A stretch of DNA of 8,557 nt from Clostridia bacterium (GCA_017382555.1 JAFOAB010000220.1:1-8557); one strand, 5' to 3'; positions 1 to 6,695 are shown, numbered from the stretch's first letter. Made by a program: numbers and translations. The notes: generated by a model from the sequence alone, not told the origin.

Positions 1-1
1 C

Positions 2-427
2 TCCTACGTGCTGAACATCGGCGGCAACGTGCGCTGTATCGGCACCCGACCGACGGGAAGCGGCTGGACAACGGGCATAACGAACCCCGACAAAACGTCA
101 AGCGAGCCGTTTGTATGCCGCATTGAATTAAAAAACGTTTCCTGCGTTACCTCTGGTAATTACGAGCGCTTCTACACCGTAGACGGCAAAAATTACCACC
201 ACATCATAGATAAGGACACCCTCTATCCCTCCGAGCATTTTGCACTCGTTTCCGTCATTTGTGCGGACAGCGGACTTGCGGACGGGCTGTCGACCGCGCT
301 GTTCTGTATGAGCTACGAGGACGGCTTGGCGCTCACGGAAAGCCTTGAGGGCGTTGAGGTGCTTTGGGTAAGGCAAAACGGTGAGCGACTCACCACTCCC
401 GGATTTGATAACATTTTGGTCAAATAA
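2..427 (+). CDS. apbE: FAD:protein FMN transferase (ApbE family), C-terminal part only
   Basis: The reading frame is open from the window's left edge, so the start and N-terminal half are missing; 141 residues remain. Family hallmarks are visible in order: NIGGN near the start, SGNYERFY about 50 residues in, the H-x-I-D segment (HHIIDKDTLYP), and ADSGLADGLSTALF, where the Asp and Thr are expected to bind the Mg2+ used in catalysis. ApbE enzymes take FAD and attach FMN covalently to a Ser/Thr of the S/A-G-A-T motif on extracytoplasmic domains. The two targets expected here, RnfG and RnfD, are encoded just downstream. Only 25 nt separate its TAA from rnfC, so co-transcription is likely. One oddity is HIIDKDT-LYP, where most relatives have DP and TGYP; the flanking catalytic segments look intact, so I expect activity. 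Confidence 0.9.
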   Translation, partial: SYVLNIGGNVRCIGTRPTGSGWTTGITNPDKTSSEPFVCRIELKNVSCVTSGNYERFYTVDGKNYHHIIDKDTLYPSEHFALVSVICADSGLADGLSTALFCMSYEDGLALTESLEGVEVLWVRQNGERLTTPGFDNILVK

Positions 428-452
428 CGTTGAAAAAACGAAAGGATAAATT

Positions 453-1793
453 ATGTTTGGGTTTAAGTATTTGGGCAACACACACGTACCCCATCGCAAG
501 AACACCGCACAGATGCCCGCGGTGAAGATGCCGCCTCCCGACGAGGTGCTTTTGCACGTAGCGCAGAACATCGGCGCTCCCGCAAAGGTCATAGTCAAGG
601 CGGGCGACGAGGTTAAGGTCGGTCAGGTCATCGCCGAGGCGGGCGGATTTGTTTCCGCTCCCATCCACGCTTCCGTATCCGGAAAGGTGGTTAAGGTGGA
701 CAAGTACCTTTGCTACGGCGGTCAGACCGTTGACGCGGTTCGCATCCAGAGCGACGGACTTATGACGGTAGACGAGAGCATTGCTCCCCCCGTTATCACC
801 GATCTCGACAGTCTTGTTGAGGCAGTTCGCAATTCCGGACTTGTCGGTCTCGGCGGTGCGGGCTTCCCCACCTCCGTTAAGCTTGCGGGCGCAAAGAACG
901 GCAGCATCAACACCCTCGTTGTCAACGGCGCGGAGTGCGAGCCCTATATTACCGCAGATACACGCACAATGCTTGACGATACCGCATACGTTGTTGCGGG
1001 CATTGAGCTGCTTGAGAAGTGCATCCCCTCCATCGAGAGCATCGTGTTCGGCATTGAGGCAAACAAGCCCGAGTGCATCGCAAGGCTTCAGGAGGCATTT
1101 AAAAACGACAAAAAGGTTACGGTTAAGAAGCTCCCCTCCCTCTACCCCCAGGGCTCGGAGAAGGTGCTTGTATACAACTGCACCGGCAGAACCGTTATGG
1201 AGGGCAAGCTCCCCTCCGACGCGGGCGTTATCGTTATGAACGTAAGCTCCCTTGCCTTCATTGCCAAGTATGCGGAAACGGGTATGCCCCTTGTGGAGCG
1301 CACCCTTACCCTTGACGGAAGCGCGGTAAGCGAGCCGAAGAATATAACTGCCCCCATAGGAACCGCTATCGGCAAGGTGATCGAGTTCGGCGGCGGTCTT
1401 AAGGAGGAGGCAGGCAAGGTGCTTTACGGCGGTCCCATGATGGGCGTCTGCATCTGCAACCTTGAAGATCCCGTGCTTAAGACCACAAATGCGATAACCG
1501 CATTCAACAAAAAGGACAGCACTCCCGCAAAGGAGACCGCTTGCATCCACTGCGGTCGCTGTGTAAGCGTTTGCCCGCACTCCCTCAATCCCACCGAGTT
1601 TGCACGTGCCCTTAACGTGGAAATGAAAGAGGTAAGAATGGAAAAGCTTGATGCCGCAAAGGTAATGCTTTGCATGGAATGCGGCTCCTGCTCCTTCGTT
1701 TGCCCCGCAAACAGACCTCTCGTACAGAACAACCGCATCGCCAAGGCAGAGCTTAGGGCTTACCTCGCTCATCAGGCGACGCTGACAAAGTAA
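453..1793 (+). CDS. rnfC: Rnf complex subunit RnfC (NADH-binding, FMN and two [4Fe-4S])
   Basis: A 446-residue protein starting at ATG 453 with AAAGGA 6 nt upstream. Residues ~30-85 resemble the RnfC N-terminal barrel-sandwich domain. The nucleotide/FMN-binding fold follows, with GLGGAGFPT at 132-140 and NGAECEP at 158-164, then an SLBB-like stretch at ~255-310. Two ferredoxin motifs close the protein: C364/C367/C370/C374 and C407/C410/C413/C417, enough for two [4Fe-4S] clusters. RnfC is the cytoplasmic, membrane-associated subunit where NAD+ is reduced or NADH oxidised. The protein ends soon after the second motif, so it lacks the long repetitive C-terminal tail of gammaproteobacterial RnfC, which fits a clostridial origin. 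First gene of the rnf set; a promoter is not visible in the short gap from apbE. Confidence 0.97.
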   Translation: MFGFKYLGNTHVPHRKNTAQMPAVKMPPPDEVLLHVAQNIGAPAKVIVKAGDEVKVGQVIAEAGGFVSAPIHASVSGKVVKVDKYLCYGGQTVDAVRIQSDGLMTVDESIAPPVITDLDSLVEAVRNSGLVGLGGAGFPTSVKLAGAKNGSINTLVVNGAECEPYITADTRTMLDDTAYVVAGIELLEKCIPSIESIVFGIEANKPECIARLQEAFKNDKKVTVKKLPSLYPQGSEKVLVYNCTGRTVMEGKLPSDAGVIVMNVSSLAFIAKYAETGMPLVERTLTLDGSAVSEPKNITAPIGTAIGKVIEFGGGLKEEAGKVLYGGPMMGVCICNLEDPVLKTTNAITAFNKKDSTPAKETACIHCGRCVSVCPHSLNPTEFARALNVEMKEVRMEKLDAAKVMLCMECGSCSFVCPANRPLVQNNRIAKAELRAYLAHQATLTK

Positions 1794-1798
1794 AGGAG
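1792..1798 (+). promoter_or_regulatory. Ribosome binding site that decides the rnfD start
   Basis: AAAGGAG overlaps the rnfC stop codon. It lies only 2 nt before the ATG at 1801 but 8 nt before the in-frame ATG at 1807, so the second ATG is the likely start of rnfD. Confidence 0.75.
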
Positions 1799-1806
1799 AT
1801 ATGAAA

Positions 1807-2739
1807 ATGGAAAAGCTTATAGTATCCACGTCTCCGCATCTGCGCAGCACCACCACCACGCAGACGGTAATGCGCGACGTGCTGATAGCGCTTCTGCCCG
1901 CAACCGTTGCGTCCGTTGTGCTTTTCGGCATCAAGGCGGCTTTTATCGTGCTTGCGTGCGTTGCAAGCGCTGTGCTCTCAGAGGCTCTCTTCTGCATTAT
2001 TAACAAGCGCCCCCAGACCGTAGGCGATCTTTCCGCCGCTGTAACGGGACTTCTGCTTGCGCTTAACCTCCCCGCAAAAACCGAGATCTGGCAGTGCGTT
2101 GTCGGCTCTGTTTTCGCAATCATCGTTGTAAAGTGTCTTTTCGGCGGTATCGGCTGTAACTTTGCTAACCCCGCTATCACCGGACGAATCTTTATGCTTA
2201 TCTGCTTTGCCAAGGTAGCGGGCGGAAGCCACACCGTGTTTGCCGACGTTACCTCCGGTGCAACTCCCCTTGCGGCTATCAAGGCGGGCGAGGAGCTTAC
2301 CCCCACCCTTACCGATATGCTTATCGGTAACCGCGGCGGCGCGATAGGCGAGACCTGTGCGGTTGCACTTCTCCTCGGCTTTATCTACCTTGTTCTGCGC
2401 AAGGTAATACATTGGGAGACCCCCGTTATCTTTATGGGTACGGTATTCGTGCTTTCCCTTATCATCAAGGGCGATCTTAACGCGGCGCTTTACCAGCTTC
2501 TCGGTGGCGGACTTATCATCGGTGCGGTATTTATGGCAACCGATTACGTAACCACCCCCATCAACCGCGCAGGCAAGTGCGTATTCGCGCTCGGATGCGG
2601 AATCATCACCGTGCTAATCCGCTTCTGGGGCTCTTACCCCGAGGGAGTTTCCTTCTCCATCCTTCTTATGAACATCCTCTCCCCCTACATCGAAAAGATG
2701 TGCGCAAAAAAGCCCCTGGGAGGTGTTAAGAATGCTTAA
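1807..2739 (+). CDS. rnfD: Rnf complex membrane subunit RnfD (covalent FMN)
   Basis: A 310-residue hydrophobic protein with many membrane segments, in the usual size range for RnfD/NqrB-type subunits. I chose ATG 1807 over ATG 1801 because of SD spacing. The flavinylation site reads TSGATPLA; the FMN-carrying threonine would be residue 153 (codon 2263-2265). Other family segments are GNRGGAIGET near 174-183 and FMATDYVTTPIN near 242-253. In Rnf, FMN on RnfD takes part in electron transfer through the membrane between the RnfG flavin and RnfC, and the subunit is thought to belong to the ion-translocating core. The start lies 13 nt after rnfC, and the 3' end overlaps rnfG by 8 nt, suggesting translational coupling. 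Confidence 0.96.
   Translation: MEKLIVSTSPHLRSTTTTQTVMRDVLIALLPATVASVVLFGIKAAFIVLACVASAVLSEALFCIINKRPQTVGDLSAAVTGLLLALNLPAKTEIWQCVVGSVFAIIVVKCLFGGIGCNFANPAITGRIFMLICFAKVAGGSHTVFADVTSGATPLAAIKAGEELTPTLTDMLIGNRGGAIGETCAVALLLGFIYLVLRKVIHWETPVIFMGTVFVLSLIIKGDLNAALYQLLGGGLIIGAVFMATDYVTTPINRAGKCVFALGCGIITVLIRFWGSYPEGVSFSILLMNILSPYIEKMCAKKPLGGVKNA
2718..2723 (+). promoter_or_regulatory. Ribosome binding site that decides the rnfG start
   Basis: GGGAGG lies inside the end of rnfD and 8 nt before ATG 2732. The in-frame GTG at 2723 overlaps this SD and cannot use it, so rnfG starts at 2732. Confidence 0.8.
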
Positions 2740-3892
2740 AGCAAAAATTATGCCCACGGTAGTGCTTGGCTCCATATGCCTTGTGGTTGCACTTCTGCTT
2801 TCCGTGGTTAATATGTTTACCGGCCCTATCATCGCAAAGGCACAGGCAGAAAAGGCAAACGCCGCACTTGCCGTTGTGCTTCCCGGCGGAACCAACTTCA
2901 CCGAAATTCCCGTAGAGGGCGCAGGCTTCCCCGAAAGCGTTACCGCCGCATATAAGGCGGATAACGGCTACGTGTTCCAGATGACCGTTACAGGCTACAA
3001 GCCCGGTCTTGTAATTATGTGCGGTATCGACAATAACGGTACCATCACGGGTGCTGACTTTATCGCATCGCAGGAGACCCTGTATGCCGAGGTCGGTCTC
3101 GGAGCTAAGTTCGTAGGCTACGACAAGTCCACCATCACCACCGACATTATCGCAGGTCCTACCGCAAAGCTCACCACACAGGCATACTACTCCGCAATCG
3201 AGGCGGCACTTAACGCATTCATCATCGCAAACGGCGGTAGCGTTGATCTCCGCGACCCCGCGCAGATCCTTCAGGATAACTGCAACGCAGCTCTCGGCAC
3301 CGAGGGTGTAACATTCGAGAAGTGGTTTGCAACCGCTTCTGTTGAGGGTGTAAGCGCACTTTATATCAGCGACAAGGGCGCTGTTGCCGTAATCGGTGAG
3401 ACCTTCGTGGGTGTTGCCGATGGTAACGTGGTTGGCGATGCCGGCGAGGCAGAAAAGACCGCCGCACTCGCTATCTACGATGCATACAAGTCCGAAAAGC
3501 TTACCGAGGCAGCAAAGCCCGAGGGCGCACACAAGAACGTAGATAAGATCTACACCGCAGAAAACGGCACCGTTGTTATCGAAATGAAGGCGGCGGGCTA
3601 CGGTATAAACGGTGATTGGCACACCTCCGGTGAGTATATCACCCTTAAGGTGGCTATCGACGGCGAGGGCAAGATAATCTCCACCCTCACCACCTATGAA
3701 AACGAATCCGACAACATCGGCGACGTTGTTGCAAAGCCCGATTACTACGAGCAGTTCAACGGCAAGACCGATGCAACCTACACCGAGGTAGAGAACGTTG
3801 CGGGCGCAACCTACTCCACCGACGGATACAGAAAAGCAATCAAGCAGGCATTTGAAGCGTACAAGCTTCTGAAGGGAGGTAACGAGCAGTGA
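2732..3892 (+). CDS. rnfG: Rnf complex subunit RnfG, enlarged, with two FMN-binding-like domains
   Basis: A 386-residue protein starting at ATG 2732, roughly twice the ~190-220 residues usual for RnfG. One N-terminal membrane segment (about 9-30) anchors it, with the rest outside the membrane. Domain 1 (~77-163) has GYKPGLVIMCGIDNNG and the RnfG-like GLGAKF, but its flavin site reads AGPTAKLTT instead of SGATxT. After a linker, domain 2 (~275-377) has GYGINGDW, IDGEGKI, a YYEQFNGK segment and an intact AGATYST site; T360 (codon 3809-3811) is the predicted FMN-threonine. RnfG passes electrons between the intramembrane [2Fe-2S] cluster and RnfD. It overlaps rnfD by 8 nt and rnfE by 4 nt. The rnfG call rests on operon position plus the FMN-binding motifs; domain 1 appears non-flavinylated. 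Confidence 0.93.
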   Translation: MLKAKIMPTVVLGSICLVVALLLSVVNMFTGPIIAKAQAEKANAALAVVLPGGTNFTEIPVEGAGFPESVTAAYKADNGYVFQMTVTGYKPGLVIMCGIDNNGTITGADFIASQETLYAEVGLGAKFVGYDKSTITTDIIAGPTAKLTTQAYYSAIEAALNAFIIANGGSVDLRDPAQILQDNCNAALGTEGVTFEKWFATASVEGVSALYISDKGAVAVIGETFVGVADGNVVGDAGEAEKTAALAIYDAYKSEKLTEAAKPEGAHKNVDKIYTAENGTVVIEMKAAGYGINGDWHTSGEYITLKVAIDGEGKIISTLTTYENESDNIGDVVAKPDYYEQFNGKTDATYTEVENVAGATYSTDGYRKAIKQAFEAYKLLKGGNEQ

Positions 3893-4590
3893 ATAACAAC
3901 AAAAAGCTTGCGGTATTCCTTGCAGGTATAATCAAGGAAAACCCCGTACTGATACTGGTGCTCGGCACCTGCCCCACGCTTGCCGTTACAAACAGCGTGA
4001 TCTCCGCCTTTTCCATGGGCATTGCGGCAACGATCGTTCTCGTTTGCTCCAATATGGTTATCTCCGCACTTCGTAAGGTAATTCCCGATACCGTTCGTAT
4101 CCCCTGCTATATAGTTATTATCGCCGCATTCGTTACGGCAGTACAGATGCTGCTTCAGGCTTATCTGCCCGCCGTTTACGATATGCTGGGCGTTTACCTT
4201 GCACTCATCGTTGTTAACTGCATCATTCTCGGCCGTGCCGAGATGTTTGCCCGCAAGAACGGAATTATCGATTCCGCGCTTGACGGTCTCGGAATGGGTA
4301 TCGGCTTCCTGCTTGCCCTCCTGCTTATGGCAACCCTCCGCGAGGTGTTCGGCGCAGGCAGCTTTGCAGGCATCGTATGTCCCTTCCTTTCCACCTACCG
4401 CATTCCCGCACTCACTCAGGCACCCGGCGGCTTCCTCGTATTCGGTATCCTTATCGCAATTATGAACAAGCTGACCGAAAAGAAGGGCGGCGTAAAGCGC
4501 AAGTCCTTCAGCTGTGAGGGATGCCCCACCGCGCACATCTGCAACAAAAACGAATGTGCAGCAAAGGCAGAGGAGGTAACTGAAAAGTGA
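3889..4590 (+). CDS. rnfE: Rnf complex membrane subunit RnfE, with Cys-rich tail
   Basis: A 233-residue polytopic membrane protein of the RnfA/RnfE (NqrD/NqrE) family. The GTG start at 3889 overlaps the rnfG TGA by 4 nt, and GGGAGG lies 9 nt upstream. The segments LGTCPTLAVTN (C28) and VVNCIILGRAE (C111) carry the two cysteines that, with the pair in RnfA, hold the [2Fe-2S] cluster within the membrane. RnfE is part of the electron path from RnfB to RnfG and probably of ion movement. After the last membrane segment (~180-195), a basic stretch leads to a tail with four cysteines, C209, C212, C218 and C223. This tail is not part of the core fold and has no role known to me. Confidence 0.96.
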   Translation: MNNNKKLAVFLAGIIKENPVLILVLGTCPTLAVTNSVISAFSMGIAATIVLVCSNMVISALRKVIPDTVRIPCYIVIIAAFVTAVQMLLQAYLPAVYDMLGVYLALIVVNCIILGRAEMFARKNGIIDSALDGLGMGIGFLLALLLMATLREVFGAGSFAGIVCPFLSTYRIPALTQAPGGFLVFGILIAIMNKLTEKKGGVKRKSFSCEGCPTAHICNKNECAAKAEEVTEK

Positions 4591-5177
4591 AAGAGCTTAT
4601 TCTTATTTTTATGACGGGCGTTCTCGTCAACAACTACGTTCTTAACCAGTTTTTGGGTATCTGCCCCTTCCTCGGCGTTTCCAAAAAGTTCGATCAGGCA
4701 AGCGGTATGGGACTTGCAGTTACCTTCGTAATGCTTTTCGCAACTCTTGCCACCTTCCCCATCTACACCTACCTGCTTGTACCGCTGAAGCTTCAGTACC
4801 TGCAGACCATCGTATTCATCCTTGTTATCGCCGCGCTCGTTCAGTTTGTTGAAATTATGCTCAAGCGCTTCATCCCCGCGCTTTTCAAGGCGCTCGGCGT
4901 ATATCTCCCCCTTATCACCACAAACTGCGCCGTGCTCGGTGTAACCCTTAACAACATCACCGACGGCTACACCTTCGTGCAGTCCATCTTCTCCTCTCTC
5001 GGAGTAGGCGCAGGCTTCTGGCTTGCGATGGTGCTTTTCGCGGGTGTTCGCTCCCGTATCGAGAACTGCCCCGCACCCAAGTGCTTCAAGGGTCTTCCCG
5101 TAACTCTCGTTTCCGCTTCCATAGTTGCCCTCGCCTTCTACGGCTTCTCGGGCGTTGTGGAAAATCTTCTTAAGTAA
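4587..5177 (+). CDS. rnfA: Rnf complex membrane subunit RnfA
   Basis: A 196-residue, six-segment membrane protein, normal length for RnfA. The GTG start at 4587 shares GTGA with the end of rnfE, and AGGAGG lies 10 nt upstream. Recognisable segments are NNYVLNQFLGICPFLGVSK (C26) and TTNCAVLGV (C114), the partners of the RnfE cysteines in the intramembrane [2Fe-2S] site, then GFSGV near the C-terminus. RnfA and RnfE are homologous and sit in opposite orientations. The loop before the last membrane segment has two further cysteines (C161 and C166, in ENCPAPKCFKG), where I expect none from the RnfA sequences I remember. Confidence 0.97.
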   Translation: MKELILIFMTGVLVNNYVLNQFLGICPFLGVSKKFDQASGMGLAVTFVMLFATLATFPIYTYLLVPLKLQYLQTIVFILVIAALVQFVEIMLKRFIPALFKALGVYLPLITTNCAVLGVTLNNITDGYTFVQSIFSSLGVGAGFWLAMVLFAGVRSRIENCPAPKCFKGLPVTLVSASIVALAFYGFSGVVENLLK

Positions 5178-5189
5178 GGAGGTAGAGCT

Positions 5190-6002
5190 GTGGAAATTTT
5201 GATACCCATACTCATACTTGCCGCTATCGCCATTGCGTGTGCTGTGCTTCTTACGGTAGCTTCCGCACTCTTCGGCATTAAAGAGGATGAAAAATATCTC
5301 GCAATTCGCGACGCGCTTCCCGGTGCCAACTGCGGTGCCTGCGGATACAGCGGATGCGATGCGTACGCAAAGGCGCTTGCTGAGGGCAAGTGCGACAAGA
5401 CCAATCTTTGTATCCCCGGCGGAGACGGCTCCGCAAAGTGCATTGCAGACGTGCTTGGCGTTGAGGCGGAGGACGTTGTGGAAAAGGTAGCATACGTTGC
5501 CTGCAACGGCCGCTGCAACGTGGTCGACAAGAAGTACGATTACGTTGGCGAAAAGTCTTGCCGTATCGCAAATATGGCGTATTCGGGCGACAGAGCTTGT
5601 ATCTACGCCTGCCTCGGCTACGGCGATTGCGTTGCCGTATGCCCCAAGGACGCCATCAAGATCGAGGACGGCATCGCGCAGATCGACCCCCGCAAGTGCA
5701 TCGGCTGCGGAATGTGCGCACGTGCTTGTCCGAACGGAATCATCCATCTTATCAACGATACCGAGCGTGTTGTTGTGGAATGCTCCAACCACGATAAGGG
5801 CGCCGCAACCCGTAAGTACTGCACAAACGGCTGCATCGGCTGCGGTAAGTGCCAGAAGACCTGCGAGGCAGGTGCTATCACCGTGGAAAACAATCTTGCG
5901 GTAATCGATTACAGCAAGTGCACCAAGTGCGGCAAGTGTGCCGAGGTATGCCCCGTTAAGTGTATCCACGAGGGCAACTTCATCTGCGGAGCTCATTTCT
6001 AA
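5190..6002 (+). CDS. rnfB: Rnf complex ferredoxin-type subunit RnfB
   Basis: A 270-residue protein starting at GTG 5190, 12 nt after rnfA and 7 nt after AAGGAGG. An N-terminal membrane anchor (~3-27) is followed by the RnfB Fe-S domain with C48, C51, C56, C68 and C74. After the spacer with C105, C109 and C124 come four ferredoxin-type motifs: C137/C141/C147/C151, C170/C173/C176/C180, C215/C218/C221/C225 and C244/C247/C250/C254. That is room for about five [4Fe-4S] clusters. RnfB is the cytoplasmic entry point for electrons from reduced ferredoxin and hands them to RnfA/RnfE. The second pair of ferredoxin motifs is typical of clostridial rather than proteobacterial RnfB. It is the last rnf gene, and no clear rho-independent terminator follows it. 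Confidence 0.97.
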   Translation: MEILIPILILAAIAIACAVLLTVASALFGIKEDEKYLAIRDALPGANCGACGYSGCDAYAKALAEGKCDKTNLCIPGGDGSAKCIADVLGVEAEDVVEKVAYVACNGRCNVVDKKYDYVGEKSCRIANMAYSGDRACIYACLGYGDCVAVCPKDAIKIEDGIAQIDPRKCIGCGMCARACPNGIIHLINDTERVVVECSNHDKGAATRKYCTNGCIGCGKCQKTCEAGAITVENNLAVIDYSKCTKCGKCAEVCPVKCIHEGNFICGAHF

Positions 6003-6010
6003 AAGTTTAC

Positions 6011-6108
6011 AGTTATGAGTTATGAGTTCCGTTACGCGGAACGTTATGATATGATTGCCTTTGCTGCTCATTATTCAAACGATGCGAAGCATCTCATAAC
6101 TTATAACT
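6011..6108. repeat. Palindromic intergenic element, 98 bp, with 16-base inverted arms
   Basis: The left arm AGTTATGAGTTATGAG (6011-6026) is the inverted complement of 6093-6108 at 15 of 16 positions; each arm is itself an approximate heptamer repeat. Two smaller perfect hairpins lie inside: GTTCCG/CGGAAC (6026-6031 with 6037-6042) and GATGC/GCATC with a GAA loop (6081-6093). It lies 8 nt after the rnfB stop. Arms flanking internal hairpins, with no coding content, suggest a small interspersed or MITE-like repeat; copies elsewhere in the genome cannot be seen from here. No T-run follows, so it does not look like a standard terminator. Confidence 0.6.
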
Positions 6109-6132
6109 CACAGTTTGCCGCAGGCAATCATA
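6050..6132. repeat. 11-base perfect inverted repeat, interlocked with the 6011-6108 element
   Basis: TATGATTGCCT at 6050-6060 is the exact inverted complement of 6122-6132. One arm lies inside and the other outside the 6011-6108 palindrome, so the two pairings cross and cannot both form as simple nested stems. In RNA they would be alternative folds or a pseudoknot. Confidence 0.5.
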
Positions 6133-6134
6133 GT

Positions 6135-6157
6135 TGCGCGCTTGCGCGCATAGGAGG
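6135..6157 (+). promoter_or_regulatory. GC-rich hairpin abutting the SD of the NusG_II gene
   Basis: TGCGCG (6135-6140) pairs with CGCGCA (6145-6150) across a CTTG loop. AGGAGG (6152-6157) begins one nucleotide later, and the ATG is 7 nt beyond it. The SD also fixes the start at 6165 rather than the in-frame ATG at 6015. A strong hairpin this close could influence ribosome access. Confidence 0.5.
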
Positions 6158-6164
6158 AACGGTT

Positions 6165-6536
6165 ATGAACGGAACAAACGTAAAAAAAATGCGTTACGAT
6201 ATTCTGCTCATAGCCGTTCTTTTGTTTATTTCCGCCGTTTCTGTCGGGCTTTTGATGCTTACCCGCACGGCGGGCGAGCGCGTAGTCGTGGAGCATAACG
6301 GCACACAGATCGCCTCCTACCTACTGTCCGTTGACGGTGAGTACGTCTTAAACGGAGGAACCAACGTGCTTGTTATTGAAGGCGGAGAAGCGTACCTCCG
6401 ATATGCCGATTGCCCCGACAAGGTCTGTGTAAACACGGGCAGGATAAAATACGAGGGACAGACCATCGTCTGTCTGCCGAACAAAATTGCCATCACCGTC
6501 CGCGGAACGGATGGCGGCGTGGATATCGTGCAGTGA
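6165..6536 (+). CDS. NusG domain II-containing membrane-anchored protein
   Basis: A 123-residue protein. I start it at ATG 6165 because of the SD at 6152-6157; upstream in-frame codons run through the palindromic repeat. A single membrane segment (~13-33) leads to a small outside domain ending ADCPDKVCVNTG then GQTIVCLPNKI, with C83, C88 and C103. This cysteine pattern is the signature of the small NusG_II family (Pfam NusG_II), which despite its name is not the transcription factor NusG. Its biochemical role is unsettled. Members often sit beside Gx transporters and flavin-dependent redox genes, as here. The gene is 162 nt from rnfB, so it may or may not belong to the rnf transcript. Confidence 0.85.
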   Translation: MNGTNVKKMRYDILLIAVLLFISAVSVGLLMLTRTAGERVVVEHNGTQIASYLLSVDGEYVLNGGTNVLVIEGGEAYLRYADCPDKVCVNTGRIKYEGQTIVCLPNKIAITVRGTDGGVDIVQ

Positions 6537-6542
6537 AAAAAA

Positions 6543-6641
6543 GCCTTTGCCGTCATGCTCGAGCAAATTCGCCCTGATCCTTCGGTCGCTTTGCTCCCTC
6601 GAGGATGACAAGGGCGAATGAAGCGAAGCATCTGCAAAGGC
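6543..6641. repeat. Imperfect palindromic intergenic repeat, ~99 bp
   Basis: Three nested complementary pairs are visible: GCCTTTGC (6543-6550) with 6634-6641, ATTCGCCCT (6568-6576) with 6611-6619, and a central ATCCT/AGGAT pair around a loop containing TCGGTCGCTTTGCTCC. Read on the minus strand, the core (GTCATCCTCGAGGGAGC then GACCGAAGGATC) strongly resembles a class of short palindromic repeats scattered between genes in many bacterial genomes, usually starting GTCATTCTGAG; this is from memory. It begins 6 nt after the NusG_II stop. The A7 run at 6536-6542 would be a T-run only for minus-strand transcripts, and there are no minus-strand genes here. Confidence 0.7.
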
Positions 6642-6695
6642 ATGATCTTGGCGGCAAGAAATTTGAAATTAGAGGATTTACAAGCGGGAGGATAT

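Noticed and set aside
420..2306. Long open frame on the minus strand (628 codons) opposite rnfC and rnfD
   Set aside because: It lies opposite genes with clear family motifs. Its translation is low-complexity, shows no recognisable domain, and lacks a convincing SD; it is a by-product of codon bias.
2726..3622. Minus-strand open frame (298 codons) opposite rnfG
   Set aside because: Cysteine-rich translation is only the complement of alanine- and threonine-rich codons in rnfG; no start signal.
453..6002. Na+-translocating NADH:quinone reductase (Nqr) operon
   Set aside because: The presence of RnfB with ferredoxin motifs, a two-cluster RnfC and the C-D-G-E-A-B order identify Rnf; no NqrF-like gene is present.
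4416..6071. Long open frame on the minus strand (551 codons) opposite rnfE, rnfA and rnfB
   Set aside because: Same reasoning: it is antisense to three certain genes, and its apparent repeats mirror the cysteine and glycine codons of RnfB.
6011..6108. CRISPR or tandem-repeat array suggested by the AGTTATG heptamers
   Set aside because: Only two to three imperfect units per arm, with no spacer structure.
6015..6164. N-terminal extension of the NusG_II protein by 50 residues
   Set aside because: The extension is translated palindromic repeat, and the only good SD serves ATG 6165.
6536..6641. Rho-independent terminator after the NusG_II gene
   Set aside because: The palindrome has no T-run on the + strand side; the A7 run before it would serve only a minus-strand transcript, and no minus-strand gene is present.
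6618..6695. N-terminal extension of the Gx transporter by 26 residues
   Set aside because: It runs through the second palindromic repeat; family similarity and the SD begin at ATG 6696.
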